A DNA stretch of 64,000 bases from assembly GCF_001640805.2 (NCBI RefSeq), contig NC_066836.1:693568-757567 (forward strand). The letters run 5' to 3'. Both the position numbers and the translations under genes were made by a program. Below are positions 1 through 10,905 of this stretch, piece after piece; position 1 is the first letter of the stretch; every line of letters begins with the position of its first letter. The notes under the pieces were generated by a model. It was not told where the DNA came from, searched no databases, and saw nothing but the letters and a program-made list of their open reading frames with translations. Source of the stretch: Lates calcarifer. Taxonomy: Eukaryota > Chordata > Actinopteri > Centropomidae.

Positions 1-29
1 AGGAAACACTACAACTCTGTACAAAAACC
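1..29 (+). other. 3' part of a V-segment RSS cut by the window edge (v1)
   Basis: Bases 1-20 match the end of the 22-bp spacer of the other V RSSs and 21-29 is the nonamer ACAAAAACC. The following flank (LWSKDN... reading frame, then the A-gene upstream flank) is the one found after family C genes, so the missing V is probably a family C member. Confidence 0.85.
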
Positions 30-332
30 TTTGGAGCAAAGACAACACAATACTCCACCACATCCACTAGAGGGAGTCACACACTGTTAAACTTCAGTGG
101 TTTCTTCTGATCCAGTCTAGATTCTTCTCCCTCATCAGACACAGTTGTGATAAAGAGCTTTAGAAATGAAATTCATTTGATATATGAGTCTCCTCCTACT
201 GACTGCAGAGGTGGCTGCTTGGCAGAGAACTGTTTGATTCCAGCTGTGAACATCAGACCAAACACAACTCACAAAACCACTCACAACTTCTTCATCCTGA
301 ACGTCCAGTTTCAACAGTTCTCCTCTGTAAAC

Positions 333-896
333 ATGGAAAATCTCACTGTGATTTTCTTCTTTTCAACTCTCATAGGTACGTATGTTTTACACAAGAAAAC
401 CTGAAACTATTCATTTTCATACTTGAAAACACACAATAATCTGTCTTTGTCATGACGTCCTGTACAATCTAGTTGTGATCTCAGCTACAGTTGAGCTGTT
501 TCTGTCCACAGAGTAACACTGTACACTGACATTTTCCACTGTCTTCTCCTCTCAGCCTCATGGACAATGTTAGTCTAATGGCTTCATTTTCTCTACTTTT
601 TCCAGGACTAACAGCTGGAGACTCAATCTCTCCTGAAAGAGGTGAAGTCAGTGGAAGAGAAGGACAATCTGTCACACTCAGATGTGAGACAACATCAAGT
701 GTTTATAGATTCTTTTGGTACAGGCATCATTCTGATCTCCAGGCACCTCAGTTTATCCTCTGGAAAAGAGCATCAGGGAGTGATGAACATAATCCTGACA
801 AACGATATAGATCAGAAACAACAAGATCATCAACTGAACTGACCATAAAAAGACTAACCCTGGCAGACACAGGTCTCTACTACTGTGCTCTAGAAA
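333..896 (+). CDS. TRAV: TCR alpha/delta V segment v2, family A
   Basis: Variable segment of a T-cell receptor chain. Leader exon 333-375 encodes the hydrophobic signal MENLTVIFFFSTLI and ends at a GTACGT donor. V exon 606-896 follows a CTTTTTCCAG acceptor, with codons split in phase 1. The V domain shows Cys23 (SVTLRC), Trp41 (FFWYRHH), the DTGLYYC motif with Cys104, and ends ALE. CDR1 is shorter than in v6 and v10 because the RY after Cys23 and one more codon are absent. The RSS is heptamer CACAGTG 897-903, a 23-bp spacer, and nonamer ACAAAAACC 927-935. An in-frame ATG lies 62 codons upstream (147), but the ATG at 333 starts the signal peptide and was preferred. Confidence 0.94.
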
Positions 897-935
897 CACA
901 GTGATACAAAGTGTAGAAGAGGCTGTACAAAAACC

Positions 936-2154
936 TGAACACAGATATCTGACTACTCTTCAAAGAGGAGGGAAGTGGGATTCAAACCACAGCTTCATAT
1001 CAGATGGATTCTGCTAATTCCTGTTTTATCAGAGTCACTGTGGTTACAGCTGCTAATCAAACACTGTGGGAGGATTCACATGAGCAGCAAATCCACATCA
1101 ATGACAAACCAACTGGATGATGCTTCAAACACAAAACACAATAAAAAATAAATATACAGGTGTAAAGTGTCATAGGTGCTGATCTATGTTACTGCAGGTG
1201 AGAGCTCTAAATAGTTGAATGGATCCCTCTATAAAAACCACAGCCTCCATGTTAATGTGGAAAGAGTCATCAAACACATTCAGTAAAGAATCTCACATGA
1301 GCATAAATCATAGAACAAGAGCACAATCCAACACAATTCAGACACAACCGTGGCTGTGAGACACGACTACAAGCAGCCTGTTGTGTTTGGCCTTGGGGGA
1401 AACCAGAGTGTGGCAGAAAAAAATGACTCATGTCTTCACCCAAAACACACACACAACTGGTGAACAGCACCACCCTAGGGCAGGGATGGAACAGCACATA
1501 CACAAATATTCTAATTGTGACTGAGGGTCATAACACAAGTCAGACAAGTTCTAATAGGCCATCTAGGTTTGTTATACACACAACACAAACATACAAGTCC
1601 ACACAGTAAAATACAGTCAATTAACTATCAACACACAGGCCCACACAGCTACTAAATATTAACACTGGACTTGATGATGCTTCAAACACAACACACCATG
1701 AAAACAAAAAGAAAATAAATACATAAATAACTTCAGATTGAACACACTGAGAAATCAACTCTGGATTTATGATCATTTATATGTTCAGACATTAAAATCC
1801 ACAGCAAACATCCAGTAGAACCACAGTTCACTAACTGAAGAGTAAAAGTGTCTGAATTTAAAGAAACAGCAGCTTTCACAAAAACTCCAAGATCTTTCCT
1901 GTCGACCTGACACTGCTGTAGAAAACTACAAGATCCACATTTCACCTTGAAAGTAATTTTTATTCTGTCAAAATATAAAAAATAATACAAATATAAAATA
2001 TGAAAAGTCTGATTCTGTCTGAATCTTCAGTGTTTTTAGATCAGTCAGTTTCTTGAATTGGGATCAAAGCAACTTCACTAAACTGGTTAAAGTCATGTTT
2101 ATACTTCAGTTTGTACATGTCAATGAGAAATCCTCCATGTACACCAAAGTAAGA
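936..2154. other. V-V spacer, no gene seen
   Basis: This begins with the family A 3' flank shared by v6, v10 and v13. It includes 1835-1842 (CTGAAGAG), the unoccupied counterpart of the site where the hAT-like element sits at 11877-12601. Short open frames on either strand show no recognisable domain. Confidence 0.6.
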
Positions 2155-2300
2155 CACTGAGTTCCACAAGGTTCTGTGCTTGGACCAATTCTATTCACGT
2201 TGTATATTCTTCCTTTAGTTAATGTTATCAGGAAACTCTTCTAAAACATCAACAGTTATACAGACGACAGGCAACTATACTTGTCAATGTAATCAGATGA
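2155..2300 (+). mobile_element. LINE reverse-transcriptase remnant
   Basis: A broken reading frame reads [17 protein letters not shown] and then a degraded palm motif (YTDD, normally YADD). This is the palm region of a fish non-LTR retrotransposon reverse transcriptase. Related fragments recur at the same place in the cassette at 12880-13080 and 16500-16680, so the insertion predates the duplications. It is not coding today. Confidence 0.75.
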
Positions 2301-2582
2301 AACCAATTAATTAGCAAAACTTCAAGCCTCAGGGGCATTGAGAACTGGATGACCTGCAATTTTCCACTATTACATTTAGCAAAAACTGAAATGATTATAC
2401 AAGGCCCTGAACACATTTTCACATTTTCAGGTGTGGTTTTGGTGTTAATAGCATACAGTGATATGAGAGGAGGAACAGGTTGAGGGAGGAGCAACACTGT
2501 CAAAGAGCAGAACACAAAACAACTCCCACTGTCAGATGCATTCAATATCTAAACCATACATAACACACATACTGTCTGTAAG

Positions 2583-3051
2583 ATGCTCTCACTGCATTAC
2601 TGTGGAATGTTTCCTTTGTTTCTCATCATACTAAAAGGTAGGTTAAAGCAGGAATAATAAATGCCTTTAGAGGATCTGTTTGCTAGAAACCACTGGAACA
2701 GGCAATCAGAGTTTAACATGGTCTTTAACAACATTTATCTGTTTCTTTAGGTGTCAGCTGTCAACAACTGACTCCAGACAAGGATGAAGAGTTCAGTTTA
2801 GAAGGCAGCTCTGTTACTCTGTCCTACAAATACTCAAAAAAAGCTGATGGAAATTATTACTTCTTCTGGTATCGACAATATCCAGGAAATCCGCCAGAGT
2901 TCCTCATCTCTCACATTGGAACAGGACAAAAAATATCAGATCCAGTCTCTGGACTGTTTTATGAAATTAGTGAGGATAAAACCGAAATGTATCTGCAGAT
3001 CTCCTCTGCTGCAGTGACAGACTCTGCTGTGTACTACTGTGCTGTGAGGCC
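2583..3051 (+). CDS. TRAV: TCR alpha/delta V segment v3, family B (lacks Cys23)
   Basis: Leader exon 2583-2637 encodes MLSLHYCGMFPLFLIILK and ends at a GTAGGT donor. V exon 2751-3051 follows TTTCTTTAG. The domain reads GVSCQQLTPDKDEEF, then SVTLSYKYS where Cys23 should be: Tyr (TAC) replaces Cys. Trp41 (FFWYRQYPG), the FR3 motif DSAVYYC and Cys104 are intact, and no stop is seen. RSS: CACAGTG 3052-3058, 22-bp spacer, ACAAAAACC 3081-3089. The downstream flank is of the [13 protein letters not shown] type. Its leader is nearly identical to that of v14. Either the intradomain disulphide is absent or the N-terminal Cys (VSC) has another role; this is inference. Confidence 0.92.
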
Positions 3052-3124
3052 CACAGTGACAGGAAACACCACAACTCTGTACAAAAACCTTTGGAGCAAA
3101 GACAACACAATACTCCACAACATC

Positions 3125-3479
3125 CACTAGAGGGAGTTACACACTGTTAAACTTCAATGGGTTCTTATGATCCAGTCTAGATTCTTTTTGGTGTTGATAA
3201 CAGAATATGAATCCATAAAGATAAAAGTCAGACTGACAGAGTGTTATTTCATAAAACACAAATTTAGATTATAATGAGGTGGTGTTGTATATTATTCATA
3301 ACTGCATGTAACAGTTTGAGTCTGAGATCTAACAGAGCTTAAATTCAACTATGTAGGGAGAATATTTTTGTGAGATACTTTCCGACATTTTCACAACTGC
3401 CCAAATGGGAAACAATTGCAATTTATTAAAAAATAAAGTAATCATATGTAGGTTTAGACAATTTACATTCTCCATCCTT
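3125..3479. other. V-V spacer, no gene seen
   Basis: AT-rich sequence after v3 with no recognisable protein similarity. The far end runs into retrotransposon debris. Confidence 0.5.
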
Positions 3480-4233
3480 CCATTTTATGCCCAGATGCTC
3501 CCTCTCTCCAACATTTTCCAGGTCTTCCTGGGGGATCCTCCCAAGGTGTTCCCAGTCTGGATCAGGTATACAATCTCTATAGCATGTTCTCAGTCTTACA
3601 CTGTCCTCTCAAACCATCTCAAGAACCATAATGGCAACTCTGGTGTTGCCCCTCAGTGGTTTACCTCCTATCTAACTGGTAGACACTTTGTTTGTATAAG
3701 TCATTCTGTGTCCTCCACAGCTCCTATCCAATATGGTGTCTCCCTAGGGCTCAGTTTTAGGTCCCAGCTTTTTCCTTTTTCCTTTTTCCTTTTAAAAACT
3801 CCTCCTGGCAACATCATATGAAACCATAACATTCAGTTCCATTTCTATGCAGATGACAGTGTCTCGAGATAACTTCTGTTGTGAATTGGCGCTATATAAA
3901 TAAAATTTGACTTGACTTGACTTGACTCACCAATCTATCTTAAATCCAATGATAAAACAGGTCTATAAACCCTGCATAATTGATTAGCAGACTTTAAAAG
4001 ATGGATACCTGACAACATTCTCCAGTTTAATGACAAATATGACATCATTCTCATTGGTCCCACCAATGACAGGGATCAGATTGAGAATGACCTCCTTAGT
4101 GCTTCAAACTTAAGAATCTCTGGCAGATATCTTGGTGTTAGATTTGACTCTGATTGTAAACTGGACCTCCATGTAAAAAGGTTGTACAACTGTGTTTTTA
4201 TCAACTACAAAATATCACCAATATCACCATTTT
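3480..4233 (+). mobile_element. Nested LINE remnants
   Basis: About 3580-3860 translates with frameshifts to a reverse-transcriptase stretch (NGNSGVAPQWFTSYLTGRHF, then a YADD-like palm motif near 3850). About 3865-3925 is a LINE 3' tail (GGCGCTATATAAATAAAA then TTGACTTGAC repeats). From about 3940 the reverse-transcriptase C-terminal part resumes in broken form. The left part (3480-3570) resembles another fish retroelement end. No intact frame remains. Confidence 0.7.
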
Positions 4234-4686
4234 TGTCAGGGTGTCAGTTCTGAGCCAGGGCTTTTCTTTTGTAGTTCTGTTGTGTTTGTTTTAATTCCTG
4301 TTTTATTTTGTAATCACTGACCTCCCTCTTGTTTCAGGTGTCTTGTCTTCCCCTTCCTTCTGTGCTCCCTCCTCCTGTTGATTACCTACCCTGCCCTAAT
4401 GTGGTTCACCTGTGTCTCATTGTCTGCCCTGCCCCTGTGTATTTAGTGTCTGTGTCTCCCTGCACTCCCTGCCAGTTCGTCTTGTGCCTCTACCAGACCT
4501 ACCAGCCTTTGTGAAGATACCTCGCCTGTGTTTTTTGACCTTGCCTCAGTTCTAGTCCTTTTTGTACCGTTGCTTTCTCTTTTTGCCCTCCTGTGTACCG
4601 ACCGCGCTTGATTAAAGGACCTTGATTTTGGTAACTCTGCCTCTGCCACCTGTTTGCGCCTGTGTCCACATTGCTACGCCCTGACA
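4234..4686. mobile_element. Non-autonomous DNA transposon with short terminal inverted repeats
   Basis: The left end TGTCAGGGTGT (4234-4244) and right end ACGCCCTGACA (4676-4686) are inverted repeats with one mismatch. They are flanked by the direct repeat ATTTT (4229-4233 and 4687-4691). The 453-bp interior has no transposase frame. It sits inside older LINE debris next to an orphan V fragment. Confidence 0.6.
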
Positions 4687-4807
4687 ATTTTAGCCTCCCT
4701 ACATTGTCTCCTGAACATGATCAGCTGCTGCACTGGACTGAATTTTGGCAGCAGCTTGAGAGCCTTGCAAATGGTGAATTGCATATCTGATAAAATGTTG
4801 AAAATTG

Positions 4808-4837
4808 CTCTGCTGTGTACTACTGTGCTGTGAGGCC
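4808..4837 (+). pseudogene. V-segment relic v4: only the end of FR3 plus a complete RSS
   Basis: About 30 bases encode SAVYYCAVRP, with nothing V-like upstream. They are followed by an intact RSS: CACAGTG 4838-4844, 22-bp spacer, ACAAAAACA 4867-4875. The downstream flank (ACACAAGCTGACACACTGAC) matches v8, v11 and v16, all of which precede a family C gene, as this relic does. It is probably the stump of the third V of this cassette, lost to deletion or transposon insertion. It cannot encode a V domain. Confidence 0.85.
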
Positions 4838-5088
4838 CACAGTGACAGGAAACACCACAACTCTGTACAAAAACACAAGCTGACACACTGACAAGCTGCT
4901 GGAAGCCTTTTTTCCACACTCTTCAACTCAGCTTTTTACCTCCACTATTATCAAGTAGGCGGTGCACTACTTATGCACTGTGTTCAACCATTCTGTCAAT
5001 AATAACTGCTGCTGTGAAGAGAACAATTCTCAGACTGAATGTTGAACATCAGCCAGTTTCTCCTCTGGATTTAAACCTTGTTGTAGAC

Positions 5089-5740
5089 ATGGAACATTGG
5101 CTGTGGATTATTCTTGCTGCTCTTTTCTTTGGTAAGATACAAAGCACAACATGTTTCCTCTTCAAACACTTGAACATATTACTGAGCTATACAGTAAGTG
5201 CTTTTCATCTTTATTCTACAGAAAATCAGAGCACATCATTTCTGCTGACATTTGTTACCTTGTAAAACACTTTCTATGGTTCAAACTGACAATGATCAGT
5301 GAAAATCACATCTATTCTACATGTCTGTGTGTCTGACTCTCTGGCTAGGTAACTCTTTAAACCTACTGATTGTTCTCTTTTAATCAATCATCTTTATTGA
5401 TTCATCTCTTCCTCTGCATGTTCTGTTCTTCCCCAGAGTGTAAAGGACAAGACACAGTGACCCAGCCAACAGGAGACGTCACTGCTGCTGAAGGAGACAC
5501 AGTTACACTCAACTGTACATTTGAAACAACTGCTTTAAACTCCTATTTGTACTGGTACAAACAGGGAGTAAGAGACTTTCCCAGGTATGTTTTGCGACGA
5601 GATACATATGGAACAGAGGAAAATGCTCCAGAGTTCCTTAAAGACAGATTTGATGCCAAGATAAAAGACAAGTTATTTACCCTGAAGATCCAGAAGCTTC
5701 AGCTGTCTGACTCTGCTGTGTACTACTGTGCTCTGACGCC
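5089..5740 (+). CDS. TRAV: TCR alpha/delta V segment v5, family C
   Basis: Leader exon 5089-5131 encodes [14 protein letters not shown] (donor GTAAGA). V exon 5437-5740 follows CTTCCCCAG. The domain begins [15 protein letters not shown] and has Cys23 (TVTLNC), Trp41 (YLYWYKQG), DSAVYYC with Cys104, and ends ALTP. RSS: CACAGTG 5741-5747, 22-bp spacer, ACAAAAACC 5770-5778. The leader intron is 305 bp. An in-frame ATG 25 codons upstream (5014) is also conserved in v9, v12 and v17, but the ATG at 5089 starts the hydrophobic signal peptide. Confidence 0.94.
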
Positions 5741-6081
5741 CACAGTGACAGGAAACACCACAACTCTGTACAAAAACCTTTGGAGCAAAGACAACACAAT
5801 ACTCCACAACATCCACTAGAGGGAGTCACACACTGTTAAACTTCAGTGGTTTCCTCTGATCCAGTCTAGATTCTTTTCCCTCATCAGACACAGTTGTGAT
5901 AAAGAGCTTTAGAAATGAAATTCATTTGATATATGAGTCTCCTCCTACTGACTGCAGAGGTGGCTGCTTGGCAGAGAACTGTTTGATTCCAGCTGTGAAC
6001 ATCAGACCAAACACAACTCACAAAACCACTCACAACTTCTTCATCCTGAACGTCCAGTTTCAACAGTTCTCCTCTGTAAAC

Positions 6082-6658
6082 ATGGAAAAACTCACTGTGA
6101 TTTTCTTCTTTTCAACTCTCGTAGGTACGTATGTTTTACACAAGAAAACCTGAAACTATTCATTTTCATACTTGAAAACACACAATAATCTGTCTTTGTC
6201 ATGACGTCCTGTACAATCTAGTTGTGATCTCAGCTACAGTTGAGCTGTTTCTGTCCACAGAGTAACACTGTACACTGACATTTTCCACTGTCTTCTCCTC
6301 TCAGCCTCATGGACAATGTTAGTCTAATGGCTTCATTTTCTCTACTTTTTCCAGGACTAACAGCTGGAGACTCAATCTCTCCTGAAAGAGGTGAAGTCAG
6401 TGGAAGAGAAGGACAATCTGTCACACTCAGATGTAGATATGAGACAACTAACACATACATTTACCTTTACTGGTACAGACATCATTCTGACCTTCAGGCA
6501 CCTCGGTTTATACTCTGGAAAGGAGCAAGATCATATAGCAGTAGTGAACATAATCCTGACAAGCGATATAGATCTGAAACAACAGACACATCAACTGAAC
6601 TGACCATAAACAGTCTAACCCTGGCAGACACAGGTCTCTACTACTGTGCTCTGAGAAA
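6082..6658 (+). CDS. TRAV: TCR alpha/delta V segment v6, family A
   Basis: Leader exon 6082-6124 encodes MEKLTVIFFFSTLV. V exon 6355-6658 follows CTTTTTCCAG. Cys23 (VTLRCRYE), Trp41 (LYWYRHH) and DTGLYYCALRN with Cys104 are all present. RSS: CACAGTG 6659-6665, 23-bp spacer, ACAAAAACC 6689-6697. Unlike v2, v10 and v13 it ends ALRN rather than ALE, because one extra G shifts the last codons before the heptamer. Its flanks are near-identical to the other family A copies. Confidence 0.94.
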
Positions 6659-6899
6659 CACAGTGATACAAAGTGTAGAAGAGGCTGTACAAAAACCTGA
6701 ACACAGATATCTGACTACTCTTCAAAGAGGAGGGAAGTGGGATTCAAACCACAGCTTCATATCAGATGGATTCTGCTAATTCCTGTTTTATCAGAGTCAC
6801 TGTGGTTACAGCTGCTAATCAAACACTGTGGGAGGATTCACATGAGCAGCAAATCCACATCAATGACAAACCAACTGGATGATGCTTCAAACAGAACAA

Positions 6900-7335
6900 T
6901 ATTTTATGGAAAACAAGATGAATAAAATACAAAGATCACAGGACAATAAAAAAGTTTTTTCTTGAACTGTAATAGCACTTGTTGTTTGTGTCTCTTTGTC
7001 TCCACTGTTTCTTATTCCATCTCTTGTCTCCTTGTCTCTGCACTTGAAGATGGCAGACAGTGAAACTCTGCTGACCACACTGAGTTACATTATTGAACCA
7101 TGACAGTAAGACACAGCTGTGGCACCAAACAGACAGAGGTAATAATCAGAGAGAACAGTTCATGTTCATCAACACACAGCTGCTGTGTGGAGTTTTACAC
7201 AGAAAACAACAGAGACAGATGTTCACATCTTAAACCACCAGAGACAATGCTCTGAGAAACATTTGAAACTTCTGAATGTGTAGAGATTCATTCAGGTGAG
7301 TTTTCTGCAGATTCCTCCTTCAGTCTGAGCTTCTC

Positions 7336-7368
<33 letters not shown>

Positions 7369-7520
7369 CTGCAGCATCACTGTCATTTCTAAAGCTTCCA
7401 TCAGCCTGATTGGAAACAGAGCACAGCAAGAGGAGGAGCTACACAACTGAATATGAAAGGCTTCATTTTGGAACTGAAGAGCTGCTGTGTTCTCTCTATT
7501 CTTCATTCAGGACAAGTCAA
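6900..7520. other. Spacer upstream of v7 with a trinucleotide microsatellite
   Basis: No gene is recognised apart from v7's 5' region. A (GAT)n tract lies at about 7336-7366. Downstream of it an in-frame ATG (7410) precedes the v7 leader ATG. Confidence 0.55.
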
Positions 7521-7966
7521 ATGATGCTACTGCTTTTAGTTTGGATGATGATAGTCTCCTTTCATACTGGTAAGTACTCAACAGACGTATCAAGGTGGAA
7601 CAGGTCATGTGACTTTATTTTCATGGAGTTCACTTTTCATCAACTAAACTTAAACACAGAGATACACAGTTTAAATATATCTTTGTTCTTTTCAGGATCC
7701 TCTGAGGATTTAGTGAAACCATTTAAAGATGTAATGATGGCTTTGGAAGGAGACACTGTGACTCTCTCCTGCAGCTATTCTCAGTCTGTACAAAGCCTCT
7801 ACTGGTATCAACAGAAGTCCAGTTCATCTCCACAGCTTCTCATGATGGAACATTCAAAGGCTGAAGGTTTATCTTTTAACCATGACAAGAAAACAAAGGA
7901 GTTTCACCTGCAGATCTCCTCTGCTGCAGTGACAGACTCTGCTGTGTACTACTGTGCTGTGAGGCC
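7521..7966 (+). CDS. TRAV: TCR alpha/delta V segment v7, family D (single copy)
   Basis: Leader exon 7521-7569 encodes MMLLLLVWMMIVSFHT (donor GTAAGT). V exon 7696-7966 follows TTCTTTTCAG. The domain reads SSEDLVKPFKDVMMALEGD, with Cys23 (VTLSCSYS), Trp41 (LYWYQQKS) and [11 protein letters not shown]. It is shorter than families A-C, mainly in CDR1 and FR3. RSS: CACAGTG 7967-7973, 22-bp spacer, ACAAAAACC 7996-8004. The 126-bp leader intron is a multiple of three with no stop, so an unspliced transcript stays open. Its coding sequence is unlike the other families, but the FR3 end, RSS and downstream flank are the shared ones. Confidence 0.93.
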
Positions 7967-8082
7967 CACAGTGACAGGAAACACCACAACTCTGTACAAA
8001 AACCTTTGGAGCAAAGACAACACAATACTCCACAACATCCACTAGAGGGAGTCACACACTGTTAAACTTCAACAGCCTTGGG

Positions 8083-8255
8083 TTGCCCTCATAGCTGAAT
8101 GGTTAGGGTGTGTATGATGTGGGCCTTAATGGTCAGAGAGGCAGACCCTGGTTTGACTCCTGATCCTGCTGGACCTTTACTGCATATCATTCCCCTACTG
8201 TCTCTCTCTCACTGTCCTCTAAATAAAGGCAAAAATGCCCAAAACTATTTTTAAA
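8083..8255 (+). mobile_element. tRNA-derived SINE
   Basis: The head GCCCTCATAGCTGAATGGTT resembles a tRNA A box, and GGTTTGACTCC is the B box. A CT-rich body and an AAATAAAGGCAAAAA tail follow. It belongs to the same family as the copy at 48771-48963 and sits in the shared V 3' flank just after v7. Confidence 0.75.
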
Positions 8256-9210
8256 AAAGCTTCAATGGTCTTTTATGATCCAGAATCTTTGTACTGAAGA
8301 AAAATCATCAGAGAACTGGAGAGTTTTTTTGTTATGATTAAAGTGAAAAACTGATGATAATGAGGTGTTGTAAGATGATGACTCAGTGAATGAAGTAGTG
8401 CTTGAAGGAATACTAACAGAGATATTTTTTAATACCAGATACCTAGTGGACACAGTACTGACAACAAAAGTTAAGTTTGGGAAATAAGCTGTTTTCAATT
8501 TTATTCATATTGTGTAATTAAAGATTAAAAGAAGAACCATCAACTCTTGTGTAGTGACACCAGACTTGGAATCTGTCACAGGCAATGAAAGAGTTTATAG
8601 TGGGGGACATGTAATGGATTTATGCAGGAAACCAGAGACAGTATTAAGCAGGTGACACTAAGGACACTCATAAACCATAGAGGAAACAGATATAGAATCA
8701 CCTATCTCTCCGAACCAGATCAGCTATTAGTACGTCAAGGAGATGTACGATCAGCTCAAAGGTCAAATGGTCAGTTCCACAAGATCAGCTCTAACAGACA
8801 CGAGGTCAAAGTAGGAATAAATAATCAAAATCTCCAGAATGAAAATGAATTCAATATATACAACAAGACTTAAAGTCTACATGGGATATATGACTGTAAC
8901 CTTTATCAAGAAGACAAAACATACCAAAACAAAGGGAATCTGCAGCAGCTGTAAAACAGGAAACATGTCAGCTGAAATTTCCAATGATGACTACAAACAA
9001 GACCAGTTCCACTAGGAAAGGAGAGTGGTCCAAACTGTGCTGAGTGTAAAGTTGTCAGTAGGAGGAATAACAGAGGGCTGTGAATGAGCTCTGTCACTGT
9101 GATCAGGCTCCTCCTTCTAATCCACCAACTTAGTGTTGATGAAGACTAAACAGAGAGCTCACAGCCTTCTTTATACTTGCTGTAGCTCACGGTGACTCAA
9201 CACTGCAGAT
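8256..9210. other. V-V spacer, no gene seen
   Basis: About 8985-9110 is closely repeated at 22381-22500, upstream of the other family E gene, so it is the 5' flank of family E. The remainder shows no recognisable feature; an 83-residue open frame at 8622-8873 has no family I recognise. Confidence 0.55.
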
Positions 9211-9656
9211 ATGACGCCTCTGTTCATCTCAGTGCTGCTGGCTGCTATGTGCCTTGGTATGAACACAACTCTGTTTCTCTGATATCAATCCAACATTGAC
9301 ATGATTCTTTAACAGCACACTGATACTGTTTGTTGGTGTTTTACAGAATGCAGAGCACAAAAAGACAACGTGCTGCAGCCAACAGGAGATGTGACTGTTA
9401 CTGAAGGAGAGGCTGGAACTCTTGACTGTCAATATAACAGCAGTTCAACAAATAATTATCTCTACTGGTACAAACAGGATGGAGACCACAGCCCCAAATT
9501 CATCCTGAACCGTATTAAACTGGATGATGGAAACACAGCAGACGAGTTCAAGGAGAGATTTTCAGCTACTCTGAATTCTGCCTTAAAATTAGTTCCTCTG
9601 AAGATCCAGAAGCTTCAGTTGTCTGACTCTGCTGTGTACTACTGTGCTGTGAGGCC
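9211..9656 (+). CDS. TRAV: TCR alpha/delta V segment v8, family E
   Basis: Leader exon 9211-9256 encodes MTPLFISVLLAAMCL (donor GTATGA). V exon 9347-9656 follows GTTTTACAG. The domain begins ECRAQKDNVLQPTGDVTVTE, with Cys23 (GTLDCQY), Trp41 (YLYWYKQDGDH) and [21 protein letters not shown] 9657-9663, 22-bp spacer, ACAAAAACA 9686-9694. From KIQKLQLSD onward it is the same as family C, although FR1-FR2 differ, consistent with sharing of the 3' end. The truncated v19 is its paralogue. Confidence 0.94.
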
Positions 9657-9917
9657 CACAGTGACAGGAAACACCACAACTCTGTACAAAAACACAAGCT
9701 GACACACTGACAAGCTGCTGGAAGCCTTTTTTCCACACTCTTCAACTTAGCTTTTTACCTCCACTAGAGGGCCACATTATCAAGTAGGCGGTGCACTACT
9801 TGTGCACTGTGTTCAACCATTCTGTCAATAATAACTGCTGCTGTGAAGAGAACAATTCTCAGACTGAATGTTGAACATCAGCCAGTTTCTCCTCTGGATT
9901 TAAACCTTGTTGTAGAC

Positions 9918-10564
9918 ATGGAACATTGGCTGTGGATTATTCTTGCTGCTCTTTTCTTTGGTAAGATACAAAGCACAACATGTTTCCTCTTCAAACACTT
10001 GAACATATTACTGAGCTATACAGTAAGTGCTTTTCATCTTTATTCTACAGAAAATCAGAGCACATCATTTCTGCTGACATTTGTTACCTTGTAAAACACT
10101 TTCTATGGTTCAAACTGACAATGATCAGTGAAAATCACATCTATTCTACATGTCTGTGTGTCTGACTCTCTGGCTAGGTAACTCTAAACCTACTGATTGT
10201 TCTCCTTTAATCAATCATCTTTATTGATTCATCTCTTCCTCTGCATGTTCTGTTCTTCCCCAGAGTGTAAAGGACAAGACACAGTGACCCAGCCAACAGG
10301 AGACGTCACTGCTGCTGAAGGAGACACAGTTACACTCAACTGTACATTTGAGACAACATATTCAGGCCCCACTCTCTTTTGGTACAAACAAGAAGAAAAT
10401 GACTTTCCAAAGTACATGCTGAAATGTTTGTCACAAACAGTGTATCACGCTCCAGAGATCCAGAAAGACAGATTTAATGCTGAAATCAAGGAGAAGTCAG
10501 TTCCTCTGAAGATCCAGAAGCTTCAGCTGTCTGACTCTGCTGTGTACTACTGTGCTCTGCAGCC
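9918..10564 (+). CDS. TRAV: TCR alpha/delta V segment v9, family C
   Basis: Leader exon 9918-9960 ([14 protein letters not shown]); V exon 10264-10564 after TTCCCCAG. Cys23 (TVTLNC), the Trp41 context [12 protein letters not shown] and [11 protein letters not shown] are present. An extra Cys occurs in the CDR2 region (YMLKCLSQ); v17 shares this Cys, v5 and v12 do not. RSS: CACAGTG 10565-10571, 22-bp spacer, ACAAAAACC 10594-10602. The leader intron is 303 bp. Confidence 0.94.
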
Positions 10565-10905
10565 CACAGTGACAGGAAACACCACAACTCTGTACAAAAA
10601 CCTTTGGAGCAAAGACAACACAATACTCCACAACATCCACTAGAGGGAGTCACACACTGTTAAACTTCAATGCTTTCTTCTGATCCAGTCTAGATTCTTT
10701 TCCCTCATCAGACACAGTTGTGATAAAGAGCTTTAGAAATGAAATTCATTTGATATATGAGTCTCCTCCTACTGACTGCAGAGGTGGCTGCTTGGCAGAG
10801 AACTGTTTGATACCAGCTGTGAACATCAGACCAAACACAACTCACAAAACCACTCACAACTTCTTCATCCTGAACGTCCAGTTTCAACAGTTCTCCTCTG
10901 TAAAC

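Noticed and set aside
147..404. 85-residue open frame repeated before each family A gene (also 5896, 10720, 14723)
   Set aside because: It is the 5' untranslated flank open in frame with the family A leader, and it ends in the leader intron. Its conservation follows from recent duplication. The signal peptide starts at the later ATG.
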